Source: Beijerinckiaceae bacterium | GTDB lineage: Bacteria; Pseudomonadota; Alphaproteobacteria; Rhizobiales; Beijerinckiaceae | Assembly: GCA_025459195.1 (NCBI GenBank) | Contig: JALORF010000033.1 | Coordinates: 1 to 33,319, forward strand | Direction: 5' to 3' | Length of the DNA stretch: 33,319 nt | In this document: piece by piece, positions 24,261 through 32,425 of the stretch | Layout: each line of letters starts with the position of its first letter | Position numbering within the stretch: the stretch's first letter is position 1 | Notes under the pieces: model-generated | What the model saw: only the letters and a program-made list of their open reading frames with translations | Database searches by the model: none | Told to the model about the DNA's origin: nothing | Program-made: the position numbers and the translations under genes

Positions 24261-25328
24261 ATGAGCACGCAGATCAACTCGTCCATCCGCTTCGGTGCCA
24301 TTGCCGCCGCCGCTCTGGGTTTTGGAATGCTGCTGGCCGGTTGCCAGCAGAATCCGCCCGAAGCGACCCAGCAGAACGGCTACCGCGGCGTTGCCCTGGA
24401 GCAGGTCCAGAGCCCGAAGCTCCTCGCCAAGCTGGCCGAAGCCAATCAGGCTCCTGAAGTCGTCCCCCCCGGCGACCGGACCGGGCCTCGCGCCAGTCAG
24501 GTCTACCAGAATGTCAAGGTGCTCGGTGATCTCAGCGAGACGGAGTTCACCCGCATCATGGTGGCCATGACAGGCTGGGTCGCGCCCGGCGGCGTGGCCG
24601 GCTCCGATGAAGGCCAGGGTTGTTCCTATTGCCACAACCTCAACAACATGGCCGACGAGTCGAAGTACCAATACCAGACCGCCCGCCGCATGATCCAGAT
24701 GACGCGGGAGATCAACAGCAACTGGACCAACCATGTCGGCGCCACCGGCGTCAGCTGCTACACTTGCCACCGCGGCAACCCGATTCCGGCCCAGACATGG
24801 TTCACCGGTGGCGGCCATCCGAAGAACCTGGCGGATGGCGGTGGCTGGCTCGGTGCCAACAACGGCCAGAACCTGGCCGGCAAGCATGTCGGACGGGCGT
24901 CGCTCCCGGCCGATCCGTTCACGCCGCTGATCCAGTTTGCCGAGACCATCCGTGTCACCGGCAAGACAGCGTTGCCGACTGCCAAGGGCGAGACCATCGC
25001 GGTGGCGGAACGCACGAACGCGCTGATGAACCACATGTCCGAGTCTCTCGGCGTCAACTGCACCTTCTGTCACAACAGCAGGGCCTTCGCCGAGTGGAAG
25101 GATGCACCTCCGCAGCGCGTCAATGCTTTCCATGGCATCCGCATGCTCCGGGAGATCAACGCCAACTATCTTGCGCCGCTGAATACCACCTACCCCGCGA
25201 CCAAGCTCGGTCCGGAGGGTGATGCGGCCAAGGCCTACTGCGCCACCTGCCACCAGGGTGCCCAGAAGCCGGTCAACGGCGCTCCGATGCTCGGTGAATA
25301 TCCCGAGCTTGGCGCTCCGCGGAACTGA
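24261..25328 (+). CDS. pufC: Reaction-centre tetrahaem cytochrome c subunit PufC
   Basis: 355 residues. The N-terminus is a lipoprotein signal with lipobox LAGC (Cys28), so the protein is anchored by lipid on the periplasmic side. Four CxxCH haem sites start at Cys121 (CSYCH), Cys166 (CYTCH), Cys267 (CTFCH) and Cys327 (CATCH); Met residues in the preceding helices can act as axial ligands. PufC passes electrons from soluble cytochrome or HiPIP to the photo-oxidised special pair. The ATG at 24261 follows the pufM stop by one base; an upstream in-frame start would lie in pufM. No pufX is seen. Confidence 0.97.
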   Translation: MSTQINSSIRFGAIAAAALGFGMLLAGCQQNPPEATQQNGYRGVALEQVQSPKLLAKLAEANQAPEVVPPGDRTGPRASQVYQNVKVLGDLSETEFTRIMVAMTGWVAPGGVAGSDEGQGCSYCHNLNNMADESKYQYQTARRMIQMTREINSNWTNHVGATGVSCYTCHRGNPIPAQTWFTGGGHPKNLADGGGWLGANNGQNLAGKHVGRASLPADPFTPLIQFAETIRVTGKTALPTAKGETIAVAERTNALMNHMSESLGVNCTFCHNSRAFAEWKDAPPQRVNAFHGIRMLREINANYLAPLNTTYPATKLGPEGDAAKAYCATCHQGAQKPVNGAPMLGEYPELGAPRN

Positions 25329-25331
25329 TCC

Positions 25332-25433
25332 GGTCCGGGTTTCCGCCCGGGCCCCGGCCGCAGCGAACGTGCCAGCCACGCCCGCTGCGGCCGATTTGCG
25401 TCTGGTGACATGGATCCGGTCCGCACCGGATCC
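25332..25433. terminator. Two hairpins between convergent pufC and bchJ
   Basis: Just after the pufC stop, GGTCCGGG (25332-25339) pairs with CCCGGGCC (25346-25353) with one wobble and a 6-base loop. Further on, GGATCCGGT (25412-25420) and ACCGGATCC (25425-25433) form a perfect 9-bp stem with a 4-base loop. Neither has a clear T-tract. They lie in the 198-bp gap where puf and bchEJ transcripts converge, so they are probably bidirectional terminators or 3'-end stabilisers. I see no gene in this gap. Confidence 0.6.
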
Positions 25434-25526
25434 GGCTCGCGCGGACGGATCCGCAGGGCCTGGCCCTCAGGGCAAGCGTTCACGCGGTCAGTTAAAGCCG
25501 GCAAGCCCGGTCGCAGCGGGCAACGG

Positions 25527-26207
25527 CTATCGCCTGAGGCCCGATCGTGTGCTGGCGCCCAGGCTCAGCCTTGTTTCGCAGGCCGGCTTGCCATCCTCGA
25601 TGCTCAGGGAGAATGTGCTCGTCACGCGTCTGGCCAACGCGCCTGCCATCACGCCATGCAGCGTCGCGGCATAGTAGGCGGCGAGCGTAGGGCGGGCTTC
25701 GCGGGCACCATTCAGCGGCCCGCCGATGATGGTGAGAACGAGCGGATCGCCGCGCTGCACACCGAACCGGCCGCTCCCCACGAAGGTCCAGGCGTGGCGC
25801 GAAACGGCGCGGCACAGGACAGCCGCCCCGATCACCGCCGGCAGCCTTGAAAGCACGCGCTGGGCCAGGCGCGGAATGCGGTTGTGCAGCAGATAGACAG
25901 CCGTCCGTTCGCCCGCATCCTGCGCGACGGCAGCCGCTTCGGCAGGGCCGAGCAGGCTGGCCAGCGCCGCGTGCAGGCGCACGACATCCGCCTCGTCCAC
26001 CATCGCCTGCGGTGCCGAGGCGAGATGATGGGCCAGTCCCGCTGCGTCGAAGACCTGTTCGCAGGTCTGGACGCCGTGGCGCATGCGGATGGCAGCCACC
26101 GCCTGGATGATGGCATTTGGCCCGATGTGGCCGGAAGGCGTGGCCTCACCGGACGGATGTGGCACCCCGCGCGCCGTGTCCATCGGCAGCGTGGCCTGGC
26201 GGGTCAC
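25527..26207 (-). CDS. bchJ: BchJ-family protein (V4R domain), putative bacteriochlorophyll 4-vinyl reductase
   Basis: 226 residues from the GTG at 26205-26207; an ATG eight codons inside (26183) is the alternative. AAGGG upstream of the GTG overlaps the bchE stop, suggesting coupling to bchE, 11 bases away. The protein carries a C-terminal V4R-like small-molecule-binding domain, seen in the RHAWTFVGSGRFGVQRG and GGPLNGAREARPTLAAYYAA regions. BchJ was first named 4-vinyl reductase, but later work assigned that activity mainly to BciA or BciB, and BchJ may act as a porphyrin carrier or accessory factor. Pairing with bchE fits a role at the protochlorophyllide stage. Confidence 0.86.
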   Translation of the reverse strand: MTRQATLPMDTARGVPHPSGEATPSGHIGPNAIIQAVAAIRMRHGVQTCEQVFDAAGLAHHLASAPQAMVDEADVVRLHAALASLLGPAEAAAVAQDAGERTAVYLLHNRIPRLAQRVLSRLPAVIGAAVLCRAVSRHAWTFVGSGRFGVQRGDPLVLTIIGGPLNGAREARPTLAAYYAATLHGVMAGALARRVTSTFSLSIEDGKPACETRLSLGASTRSGLRR

Positions 26208-26218
26208 CGCTCGGCCCT

Positions 26219-27889
26219 TCAGATCTTCATGCGCGGGCCACCGCGCGTGAACTCCACTCTCTGCTTCGGGGGCACCGGTGCCGGCAGCGCCGCATCCGCC
26301 TCGCCGTCATCTGCCATCTGCTGGTGGCTGCCGCCGCAGGCCATGGCCTGCGCCGCATCATGCATGGTGGAGCGCCGGTTATGCGTGGTCTGCCATTCGA
26401 CATCGCCCTCATCGGCGCGTGCGCGCGACATGTCGAAGTCGAACTTCACCTTCTTGCGGGACTGCGGACCCCAGTAGTCGACCTTGCCGAGGTCGTAGAA
26501 TTTCCGTTCGAAGCCTGCCTTCATGTAGGCTTTCAGGCAGCCCCAGAGATAGCGGCCCCGCGTCGAAAAACCCTGCCAGGGATAAGAGAAAAGGGCCTTC
26601 TTTATGTAAAAGCGGCGATAGTTGTTCATCGTCCGGTCGAGCAGTTCGCCGCGCTCCATCGCGTCGGGTTTCATGATCGGCGTGACGAAGTTGTATTTCT
26701 CGTAGTCGAAGACCTCGACCTTCTCGCCAAGTTCGCGGAACAGGTCGGAGAAGGGCCAGGGGGTATACATCGACCAGTTGGCCAGGTCCGGTTTCCAGTC
26801 GCAGGCCATCTTGTAGGTCTCTTCCAGCGTCTCCGCCGTCTCGTTCTCCATGCCGACGATGAACTGGGCTTCCACCACGATGCCGTTCTTGCGCAGCAAC
26901 TCGATCGCCTTCTTGTTGTCGGCGATGGTGGTCTCCTTGTTGAACAGGTCGAGCTTGAGCTGGGCCGCAGCTTCGGTGCCGAGCGAAACGTGGATGAGCC
27001 CCGCCTTGCGGTAAAGCGGCAGCAGGGCCTCATCGCGCAGGATGTCGGTCACGCGCGTGTTGATGCCCCAAAGGACATTGACCTTGCGGTCGATCAGCTC
27101 GTTGCAGAAGGCGACGAATTTCTTCTTGTTGATCGTCGGTTCCTCGTCCGCAAGGATGAAGAACCCGACCTGGAACCGTTCCTTCAGCTCGACGATCTCG
27201 TCGACCACCTTCTTCGGGTCGCGGACGCGGTAGTCGCGCCAGAACTTCCACTGGCTGCAGAACGAACAGGTGAAGGGGCAGCCGCGCGCCATGTTCGGAA
27301 TGGCGACGCGCGTGTTGAGCGGAATGTAGTTGTATTTCGGCCAGTCAAGGATCGACCAGTCGGCCTTGACGGAATCGATGTCCTTGACGGTGGGTGCGGC
27401 CGGCGTGGCATAGACCTTGCCGTCGACGATATAGGCAAGCCCCTTGATCGAGGCCCTCGCCTCAGGCCAGCGCCCCTCGGCGACGGCCCGCGCCACCTCG
27501 ATCATGATTTCTTCGCCCTCGCCCCGGACGATGGCGTCGATCCACGGGGCCTCCGGCAGAACCTGCTTGTACATGAAGGTGGCGTGCACGCCGCCCAGCA
27601 GCGTCACGGCACCGGGAGCAGCCTCCCGCGCGATTTCAAGGACCCGCTCTGCCTTGTAGATTGAGGGTGTGATGGCGGTGGCACCGACAATGTCGGGCTT
27701 TGCCTCCTCGATCAGCTCGCGCAAGCGGTCCTCGTTGACGTCATCCGTCATCGCGTCGATGAACCGGACATCCTCGAAGCCCTTGGCCTTCAGGGCCCCT
27801 GCGAGATAGGCCACCCAGGCCGGCGGCCAGGTCCCCGCGATCTCGGCGCCGCCGGAATGATAGTTCGGATGGATGAACAGGATGCGCAT
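26219..27889 (-). CDS. bchE: Anaerobic Mg-protoporphyrin IX monomethyl ester oxidative cyclase BchE
   Basis: 556 residues from the ATG at 27887-27889, which gives [19 protein letters not shown], the classic BchE start; the longer open frame to 28153 is rejected because it crosses the control region. An N-terminal cobalamin-binding (B12-type) domain contains GGVHATFMY. The radical-SAM cluster motif CPFTCSFC has cysteines at 204, 208 and 211. BchE forms the isocyclic ring E without O2, taking oxygen from water, so it works under anoxic or low-oxygen conditions. The aerobic alternative acsF is not in this window. bchE and bchJ form a minus-strand operon; a PpsR-like palindrome and an FNR-like box lie upstream. 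Confidence 0.96.
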   Translation of the reverse strand: MRILFIHPNYHSGGAEIAGTWPPAWVAYLAGALKAKGFEDVRFIDAMTDDVNEDRLRELIEEAKPDIVGATAITPSIYKAERVLEIAREAAPGAVTLLGGVHATFMYKQVLPEAPWIDAIVRGEGEEIMIEVARAVAEGRWPEARASIKGLAYIVDGKVYATPAAPTVKDIDSVKADWSILDWPKYNYIPLNTRVAIPNMARGCPFTCSFCSQWKFWRDYRVRDPKKVVDEIVELKERFQVGFFILADEEPTINKKKFVAFCNELIDRKVNVLWGINTRVTDILRDEALLPLYRKAGLIHVSLGTEAAAQLKLDLFNKETTIADNKKAIELLRKNGIVVEAQFIVGMENETAETLEETYKMACDWKPDLANWSMYTPWPFSDLFRELGEKVEVFDYEKYNFVTPIMKPDAMERGELLDRTMNNYRRFYIKKALFSYPWQGFSTRGRYLWGCLKAYMKAGFERKFYDLGKVDYWGPQSRKKVKFDFDMSRARADEGDVEWQTTHNRRSTMHDAAQAMACGGSHQQMADDGEADAALPAPVPPKQRVEFTRGGPRMKI

Positions 27890-27932
27890 GACGGGTCCCT
27901 CCCCGGGTGTCTGCCGATAGCGCCTGATCATG

Positions 27933-27958
27933 TGTCCACTGTAATTGACACCGATCAA
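27933..27958. promoter_or_regulatory. Overlapping PpsR/CrtJ-type and FNR/FixK-type sites between bchE and hemN
   Basis: TGTCCACTGTAATTGACA (27933-27950) is an exact TGT-N12-ACA palindrome. TTGACACCGATCAA (27945-27958) fits the FNR/FixK box TTGAT-N4-ATCAA with one mismatch; read on the minus strand it is TTGATCGGTGTCAA. The two share six bases. The box is about 60 bases before the bchE start and 120 before hemN. Both enzymes are radical-SAM, oxygen-sensitive steps, so activation by an FNR-type factor and repression by PpsR at one spot would be logical. CTATCG on the minus strand (27915-27920) is a possible bchE -10. Confidence 0.78.
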
Positions 27959-28077
27959 AAACGGGCAGCCTGCCAATGGGTCACATCGCGCCGGATTGAT
28001 CCGGCGCAAGGTCTGTCCACCGCTGTCAGGGCAATCTTTGCCCAAGGCGGTCGTCATGAGCGCCGGGAGGATCGCCC

Positions 28078-29436
28078 ATGTCCCTGTCTCCGGAAGCCAT
28101 CCTGCGCAACGCCGAGCAGCCGGTGCCGCGCTACACCAGCTATCCGACAGCACCCCACTTTCATGCCGGTGTCGGGCCGGATGTCTATCGGGGCTGGCTT
28201 CAGGCCTTGCCGGAGAATGCCGCCCTTTCGCTGTATGTGCATGTGCCGTTCTGCGACACGCTGTGCTGGTTCTGCGGGTGCCACACCAAGATCACGCGGC
28301 AATATGCGCCCATCGCGGACTACCTCGAGGCGACCATGCGCGAGATTGCCACGATCGCGGCGCTGGTGCCGGCATCGGCGCGTGTCACGCATCTGCACTG
28401 GGGCGGAGGCTCGCCAACCATCCTCAGCCCCGATGACAGCCGCCGGCTGGTGGATCGCATCCGTCGCGAGTTCCGTGTCGACGATGACATGGAGTTTGCC
28501 GTCGAGGTCGATCCGCGCGGCATGGATGATGCCCGCATCGATGCCCTCGCCGAAAGCGGGCTGACCCGCGTCAGCATCGGCGTGCAGGATTTCGATCCGG
28601 CTGTGCAGAAGGCCATCAACCGTGTGCAGAGCGTCGCCGAAACCCGCGCCGTGATCGAACGCTTCCGCGAGCATGGCGTGGGCTCGCTCAACATCGATGC
28701 CATCTACGGCCTGCCCGGCCAGCATGCGCAGCAGTTGAGCCACACGCTCGATGAGGTGGTCAGGCTGGCTCCGGACCGTATCGCCCTGTTCGGCTATGCC
28801 CATGTGCCATGGATGAAGCGGCACCAGTCCATGATCGACACAGGTGCGCTTCCCGGCGTGCTGGAGCGCCATGCCCAGGCCGAACTCGCCGCCGGCCTGC
28901 TGGAGGAAGCTGGCTTTGCCCGCATCGGCATCGACCATTTTGCCCGCCTTGATGACGAATTGGCTGTGGCGGCACGCGAGGGCCGTCTGCAACGCAACTT
29001 CCAGGGTTACACGGTCGATCCTGCCGATGCGCTGATCGGCCTCGGTGCCTCGGCCATCGGCAAGCTGCCGCAAGGCTATGTGCAGAACGAACCGGCGATT
29101 GCGGGCTATGCCCGCGCCACGCAGGCTGGGGGGCTTGCCGCCGTGCGCGGCGTCGCGCTGAGCGCCGAGGATCAGATGCGCGGCGAAGTGATCGAGCGAC
29201 TGATGTGCGATCTTGCCTTTTCCCGTCGTCACCTGCGCCAGCGCTACGGGTCAGCGGCCGATCCCCTGATTGCCGAGGCAGAGGAGATCATCGAGGCGGA
29301 TGCCGACGGCTTCGTTGTCGGCACCGATGATGGCTTCATGATCACCAGCCGCGGCAGGCCCTTTCTGCGCACGGTGGCGGCACGGTTCGATGCCTATCTG
29401 CCGGGCCGCCCCAACGGCCATTCGCTGGCAGTCTGA
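28078..29436 (+). CDS. hemN: Oxygen-independent coproporphyrinogen III oxidase HemN
   Basis: 452 residues, normal for HemN. This radical-SAM enzyme decarboxylates two propionates of coproporphyrinogen III without oxygen. The iron-sulfur motif [17 protein letters not shown] gives Cys59, Cys63, Cys66 and the additional Cys68 characteristic of true Hem[14 protein letters not shown] at the N-terminus and IYGLPGQ support it over the haem-chaperone HemW, which usually lacks the N-terminal extension. GGGAGG at 28065-28070 is an excellent ribosome-binding site. Divergent from bchE, it shares the FNR-like box and supplies porphyrin under the same low-oxygen state. Confidence 0.95.
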   Translation: MSLSPEAILRNAEQPVPRYTSYPTAPHFHAGVGPDVYRGWLQALPENAALSLYVHVPFCDTLCWFCGCHTKITRQYAPIADYLEATMREIATIAALVPASARVTHLHWGGGSPTILSPDDSRRLVDRIRREFRVDDDMEFAVEVDPRGMDDARIDALAESGLTRVSIGVQDFDPAVQKAINRVQSVAETRAVIERFREHGVGSLNIDAIYGLPGQHAQQLSHTLDEVVRLAPDRIALFGYAHVPWMKRHQSMIDTGALPGVLERHAQAELAAGLLEEAGFARIGIDHFARLDDELAVAAREGRLQRNFQGYTVDPADALIGLGASAIGKLPQGYVQNEPAIAGYARATQAGGLAAVRGVALSAEDQMRGEVIERLMCDLAFSRRHLRQRYGSAADPLIAEAEEIIEADADGFVVGTDDGFMITSRGRPFLRTVAARFDAYLPGRPNGHSLAV

Positions 29437-29509
29437 TCCCATTAGCCACCGGCTTTGACCGATGAGCCGACGGCCAGCGCAAATGCCCGCCCGCGCTGAT
29501 GCGAGGGAT

Positions 29510-29541
29510 GTCATGAACTGTGATGGGTCACAGATCATGAC
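29510..29541. terminator. Long hairpin between convergent hemN and glycosyltransferase genes
   Basis: GTCATGAACTGTGA (29510-29523) and TCACAGATCATGAC (29528-29541) form 14-bp arms with one A-A mismatch and a 4-base TGGG loop. It lies in a 174-bp gap where two genes converge, so a bidirectional terminator is the simple reading, but there is no T-tract. I see no supportable gene in 29437-29610. Confidence 0.55.
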
Positions 29542-29610
29542 CACTGGCCTGGCGCGCTTGGCCGCCGGGCGGAACGACCTGATCGGAATGTGCCATGAGG
29601 CAGGCGCCGC

Positions 29611-30633
29611 TCAGGCAGCGCTGGCTGCCGCCGTGGCTGTCGCTGGCGCCAGATTGGCAACGAAGGCGTCGGTGGCCGCCGGCCAGGATCGCGTCATGGC
29701 AAAGGCCCTGCAGCGGGGACGTGGCACCGCAAGCGCCGCCAGGCAGGCGCGGCGCAGGTCAAAGTCGAGGCAGGCGACATCACTGCCGCCGACCACGTCG
29801 AGAGGGCCCGGAACGGGAAAGGCCGCCACCGGCAATCCCGACGCTGCGGCCTCGAGCAGCACGATGCCATAGGTATCGGTCAGGCTCGGGAATACGAACG
29901 CATCCGCCGAGGCATAGAGCGCCGCAAGGTCCCGGCCCTGTTTCAGGCCGGCGAAATGCACGTGCGGGAACCTGGCCTTGAGCGCATCGGCTTGCGGGCC
30001 GTCACCGACCACCACCTTGGAACCCGGCAGGTCAAGGCCGAGAAAGGCCTGAAGGTTCTTTTCCGGCGCAAGCCGGCTCACCGTCAGGAAGATCGGGCGC
30101 GGCAGATCGAGCACGCGCGGCTGGTCGGGGTGGAACAGGGCGGTATCGACCCCGCGGGGCCAGTGGGCGAGGTGGGTGAAGCCATGCGCCTTCAAATCTG
30201 CGCGCATGCTGTGGGTCGAGACCATCACGCGCGCTGCCGGCGCATGAAAGTGCCGCAGCATGGCATAGGTCATCCACTCCGGCACAGGCACGCGGGCGCT
30301 GACATATTCCGGAAAGCGCGTGTGGTAGCTGGTCGTGAAGCACCGCCCGAGGGCGAGGCAAGCCCCGCGCATGGCCCAGCCGATGGGGCCTTCCGTGGCG
30401 ATGTGGATCGCGTCCGGCTGCTCGGCGACCAGCACCGCGCGCAGCGTCCCTGCCGTGACCATGGCAAGCCGGATGTCCGGATAGGTCGGCATGGCAAAGG
30501 TCTGGAAATCCCGCGGCGTGACCATTTTGACCACATGGCCACGCTGGCGAAGATCGTCGATGGTCGCCTGCAAGGTGCGGACGACGCCATTGACCTGCGG
30601 CTCCCAGGCATCGGTGGCGATCAGGATCTTCAT
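29611..30633 (-). CDS. Family 4 glycosyltransferase (GT-B fold)
   Basis: 340 residues. MKILIATDAWEPQVNGVVRT is the typical N-terminal start of GT4 mannosyl- or glucosyltransferases that use nucleotide-sugars to build glycolipids, and the C-terminal domain has FLTVSRLAPEKNLQAFL, VVGDGPQ and FVFPSLTDTYGIVLLEAAASGLPVAAF, with the catalytic-type EX7E-like region. It starts 12 bases after the LpxH-like gene, with AAGGGG as ribosome-binding site, so the two form an operon. A role in lipid glycosylation is plausible because of that partner, but donor and acceptor are unknown. The last 30 residues are Ala/Thr-rich. Confidence 0.88.
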   Translation of the reverse strand: MKILIATDAWEPQVNGVVRTLQATIDDLRQRGHVVKMVTPRDFQTFAMPTYPDIRLAMVTAGTLRAVLVAEQPDAIHIATEGPIGWAMRGACLALGRCFTTSYHTRFPEYVSARVPVPEWMTYAMLRHFHAPAARVMVSTHSMRADLKAHGFTHLAHWPRGVDTALFHPDQPRVLDLPRPIFLTVSRLAPEKNLQAFLGLDLPGSKVVVGDGPQADALKARFPHVHFAGLKQGRDLAALYASADAFVFPSLTDTYGIVLLEAAASGLPVAAFPVPGPLDVVGGSDVACLDFDLRRACLAALAVPRPRCRAFAMTRSWPAATDAFVANLAPATATAAASAA

Positions 30634-30645
30634 CTGCCGCCCCTT

Positions 30646-31461
30646 TCAGGCTGCCAGAGGCTCCACTTGCTTGCCGGAGCCTGCCGCCCCGCTGCCTTCC
30701 GGATCGGCTGCCGCGATCAGCGCGGCCTTGCTGGTGTTCCAGGCGATGATCTCGAACTGGCCATCCTGCCGCTCGACAAGGGCCGTGCTGCTTTCCACCC
30801 AGTCGCCGCAGTTCATGTAGTGGATGCCGCTGATCTCGCGGATCGCGGCATGGTGGATGTGCCCGCAGATCACGCCATCGGCCTGCTGCCGGCGCGCCTC
30901 GCCTGACAGGGTTTCCTCGAAGGCGCTGATGAAGTTGACGGCCTTCTTGACGCTGTGCTTGGCCCAGGCCGAGAAAGACCAGTAGGTCAGGCCCAGCCGC
31001 CGCCGGATGAAATTGATCTGATTGTTGAGGACCAGGGCGATCTCGTAGGCCCAGTCGCCCACGAAGGCGAGCCACTTGGCGTGCATCACCACGGCATCGA
31101 ACTGGTCGCCGTGGATCACCAGATAGCGCCGGCCGTCCGCGCCTTCGTGGATCGTCCGGTCGGCGATCTCGATGCCGCCGACCTGGCTGTCCTGGAAATC
31201 GCGCAGGAACTCGTCGTGATTGCCGGGCACCAGCACGATCCGGGTGCCCTTGCGGCCCTTGCGCAGCAGCTTCTGCACCACGTCATTGTGCGATTGCGGC
31301 CAATACCATGATTTCTTCAGCCGCCAGCCATCAACGATGTCGCCGACCAGATAGATCATGTCGGACTCGGTATGCTTCAGAAAGTCCAGCAGCGCGTCGA
31401 CCTGGCTGGTGCGCGTGCCCAGATGCACGTCCGAGATGAAGATGGCGCGATAGCGGTTCAT
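30646..31461 (-). CDS. UDP-2,3-diacylglucosamine diphosphatase-like metallophosphoesterase
   Basis: 271 residues from the ATG at 31459-31461; the frame stays open to 32280 but that part is antisense to the methyltransferase gene. The calcineurin-like metal-binding motifs occur in order: ISDVHLGTR, YLVGDIVDGW, VPGNHDE, IHGDQFD and CGHIHHA. This matches LpxH-type hydrolases that cleave UDP-2,3-diacylglucosamine to lipid X in lipid A synthesis, or the related LpxH2 paralogues often found next to a glycosyltransferase in alphaproteobacteria. Whether it is the essential LpxH cannot be told. It faces pmtA across a 147-bp region carrying a PpsR-like palindrome. Confidence 0.87.
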   Translation of the reverse strand: MNRYRAIFISDVHLGTRTSQVDALLDFLKHTESDMIYLVGDIVDGWRLKKSWYWPQSHNDVVQKLLRKGRKGTRIVLVPGNHDEFLRDFQDSQVGGIEIADRTIHEGADGRRYLVIHGDQFDAVVMHAKWLAFVGDWAYEIALVLNNQINFIRRRLGLTYWSFSAWAKHSVKKAVNFISAFEETLSGEARRQQADGVICGHIHHAAIREISGIHYMNCGDWVESSTALVERQDGQFEIIAWNTSKAALIAAADPEGSGAAGSGKQVEPLAA

Positions 31462-31510
31462 GCGTCCCCGGTCATCGTTCGTTGCGCTGATCCGGTGTTT
31501 GCTTGATTTG

Positions 31511-31528
31511 TGTCTCAGTTTTTTGACA
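31511..31528. promoter_or_regulatory. Exact PpsR/CrtJ-like palindrome between the LpxH-like gene and pmtA
   Basis: TGTCTCAGTTTTTTGACA fits TGT-N12-ACA exactly and, like the sites before crtE, bchC, puf and bchE, ends in TTGACA. It lies 50 bases upstream of the minus-strand LpxH-like gene and 80 upstream of pmtA. A weaker TGT-N12-AAT copy lies at 31534-31551. TTGACA (31523-31528) could also be a -35 for pmtA, but a good -10 is not evident. Confidence 0.6.
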
Positions 31529-31608
31529 GGCGTTGTCTGGTAAATGGCAATTCGCAAGACTGTCACGCGGCGCGGATATGCCAACAAGGCCAAATTGCCT
31601 GACCGGGG

Positions 31609-32256
31609 ATGCGCCACATGCTTGCCGACCTTGACCGATCGACCGTGGAACGCGCCTATGCGCGCTGGGCCCCGCTCTATGATGTGCTGTGCGGGCCGGT
31701 CTTCCTCAACGCGCGCCGCGCGGCCACCGCCGCCGCCAAGCAGGCCGGTCCGCGCGTGCTCGAGATCGGGGTCGGCACCGGCCTGTCCTTCCCCGATTAT
31801 GACGCGCGTCATGCCGTGACGGGCATCGACATTTCCGAGCAGATGATCGCCCGTGCCCGCGCCCGGCAGGCCTCGGGCCGCTACCCCTGGGTTGCCGGCC
31901 TGCACGTCATGGATGCCGAACACCTGGCCTTCGGGCCCGGCTGTTTCGATGCGGTCGTGGCCCAGTTCGTCATCACCCTCGTGGCCCACCCCGAGCGCGT
32001 TCTGGACGAATGCGCCAGGGTGCTCAGCCCCGGCGGCGAGATCATCCTCGTCAACCACTTCTACTCGGAGCGCGGCCTGGCCGCGAAGCTGGAAGACGGG
32101 CTGGCCAAGGTGGCCCGTCCGCTCGGACTGCGCCCGGAATTCCCCTTCGCCCGCATCGCCGGCTGGGCCGAGGCCCAAGGCAACATGCAGGTCATCGAAC
32201 GCCGCAAAATCACCCCGTTCAAGGTCTTCACGCTGGTGAGGATCAAGCGGGTTTGA
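31609..32256 (+). CDS. pmtA: PmtA-type phosphatidylethanolamine N-methyltransferase
   Basis: 215 residues, class I SAM methyltransferase. The SAM-binding motif RVLEIGVGTGLSF is near residue 50, GIDISEQMIARA follows as motif II, and VVAQFVITLVAHPERVLDE and LSPGGEIILVNHF are typical later motifs. Length and the opening ADLDRSTVERAYARWAPLYD match the Rhodobacter-type PmtA, which methylates phosphatidylethanolamine toward phosphatidylcholine. A ubiquinone/menaquinone-type methyltransferase is less likely. The ATG at 31609 is used; another at 31618 is possible. Phosphatidylcholine is abundant in many photosynthetic membranes, so the location beside the PGC fits, though the gene may be general housekeeping. 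Confidence 0.84.
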   Translation: MRHMLADLDRSTVERAYARWAPLYDVLCGPVFLNARRAATAAAKQAGPRVLEIGVGTGLSFPDYDARHAVTGIDISEQMIARARARQASGRYPWVAGLHVMDAEHLAFGPGCFDAVVAQFVITLVAHPERVLDECARVLSPGGEIILVNHFYSERGLAAKLEDGLAKVARPLGLRPEFPFARIAGWAEAQGNMQVIERRKITPFKVFTLVRIKRV

Positions 32257-32357
32257 TAGATTTCTGTGAGCCGGCACCACCAGATGGACTCAATTGGCCT
32301 GAGTTTCCGGCCCGCACGCACGATCAAGGGGCGCGTTCTCGGATTTTAAAGCGACTC

Positions 32358-32400
32358 GATCACGGAAGGTATAGATCCTAGACAGACTCGCTTCGTGATC
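32358..32400. repeat. Inverted repeat upstream of the AT-rich unknown gene
   Basis: GATCACGGAAG (32358-32368) and CTTCGTGATC (32391-32400) are inverted repeats with one bulged base, about 22 bases apart. It sits in the 169-bp gap after pmtA, where base composition changes. It could be a terminator for pmtA or an operator for the next gene. Confidence 0.4.
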
Positions 32401-32425
32401 TCCACCAGACCGAGTTAAGCCAACT

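Noticed and set aside
26117-27664. Plus-strand 515-residue open frame opposite bchE
   Set aside because: Antisense to bchE, whose cobalamin and radical-SAM motifs settle the coding strand.
27890-28153. 88-residue N-terminal extension of bchE
   Set aside because: It crosses the PpsR/FNR region and hemN; BchE proteins begin at [19 protein letters not shown].
29462-29872. Plus-strand 136-residue frame after hemN
   Set aside because: Ala/Arg-rich, overlaps the glycosyltransferase in antisense and contains the hairpin.
31462-32280. Upstream extension of the LpxH-like frame (minus strand)
   Set aside because: It is antisense to pmtA and crosses the intergenic promoter; the MNRYRAIFISDVHLG start at 31461 fits the family.
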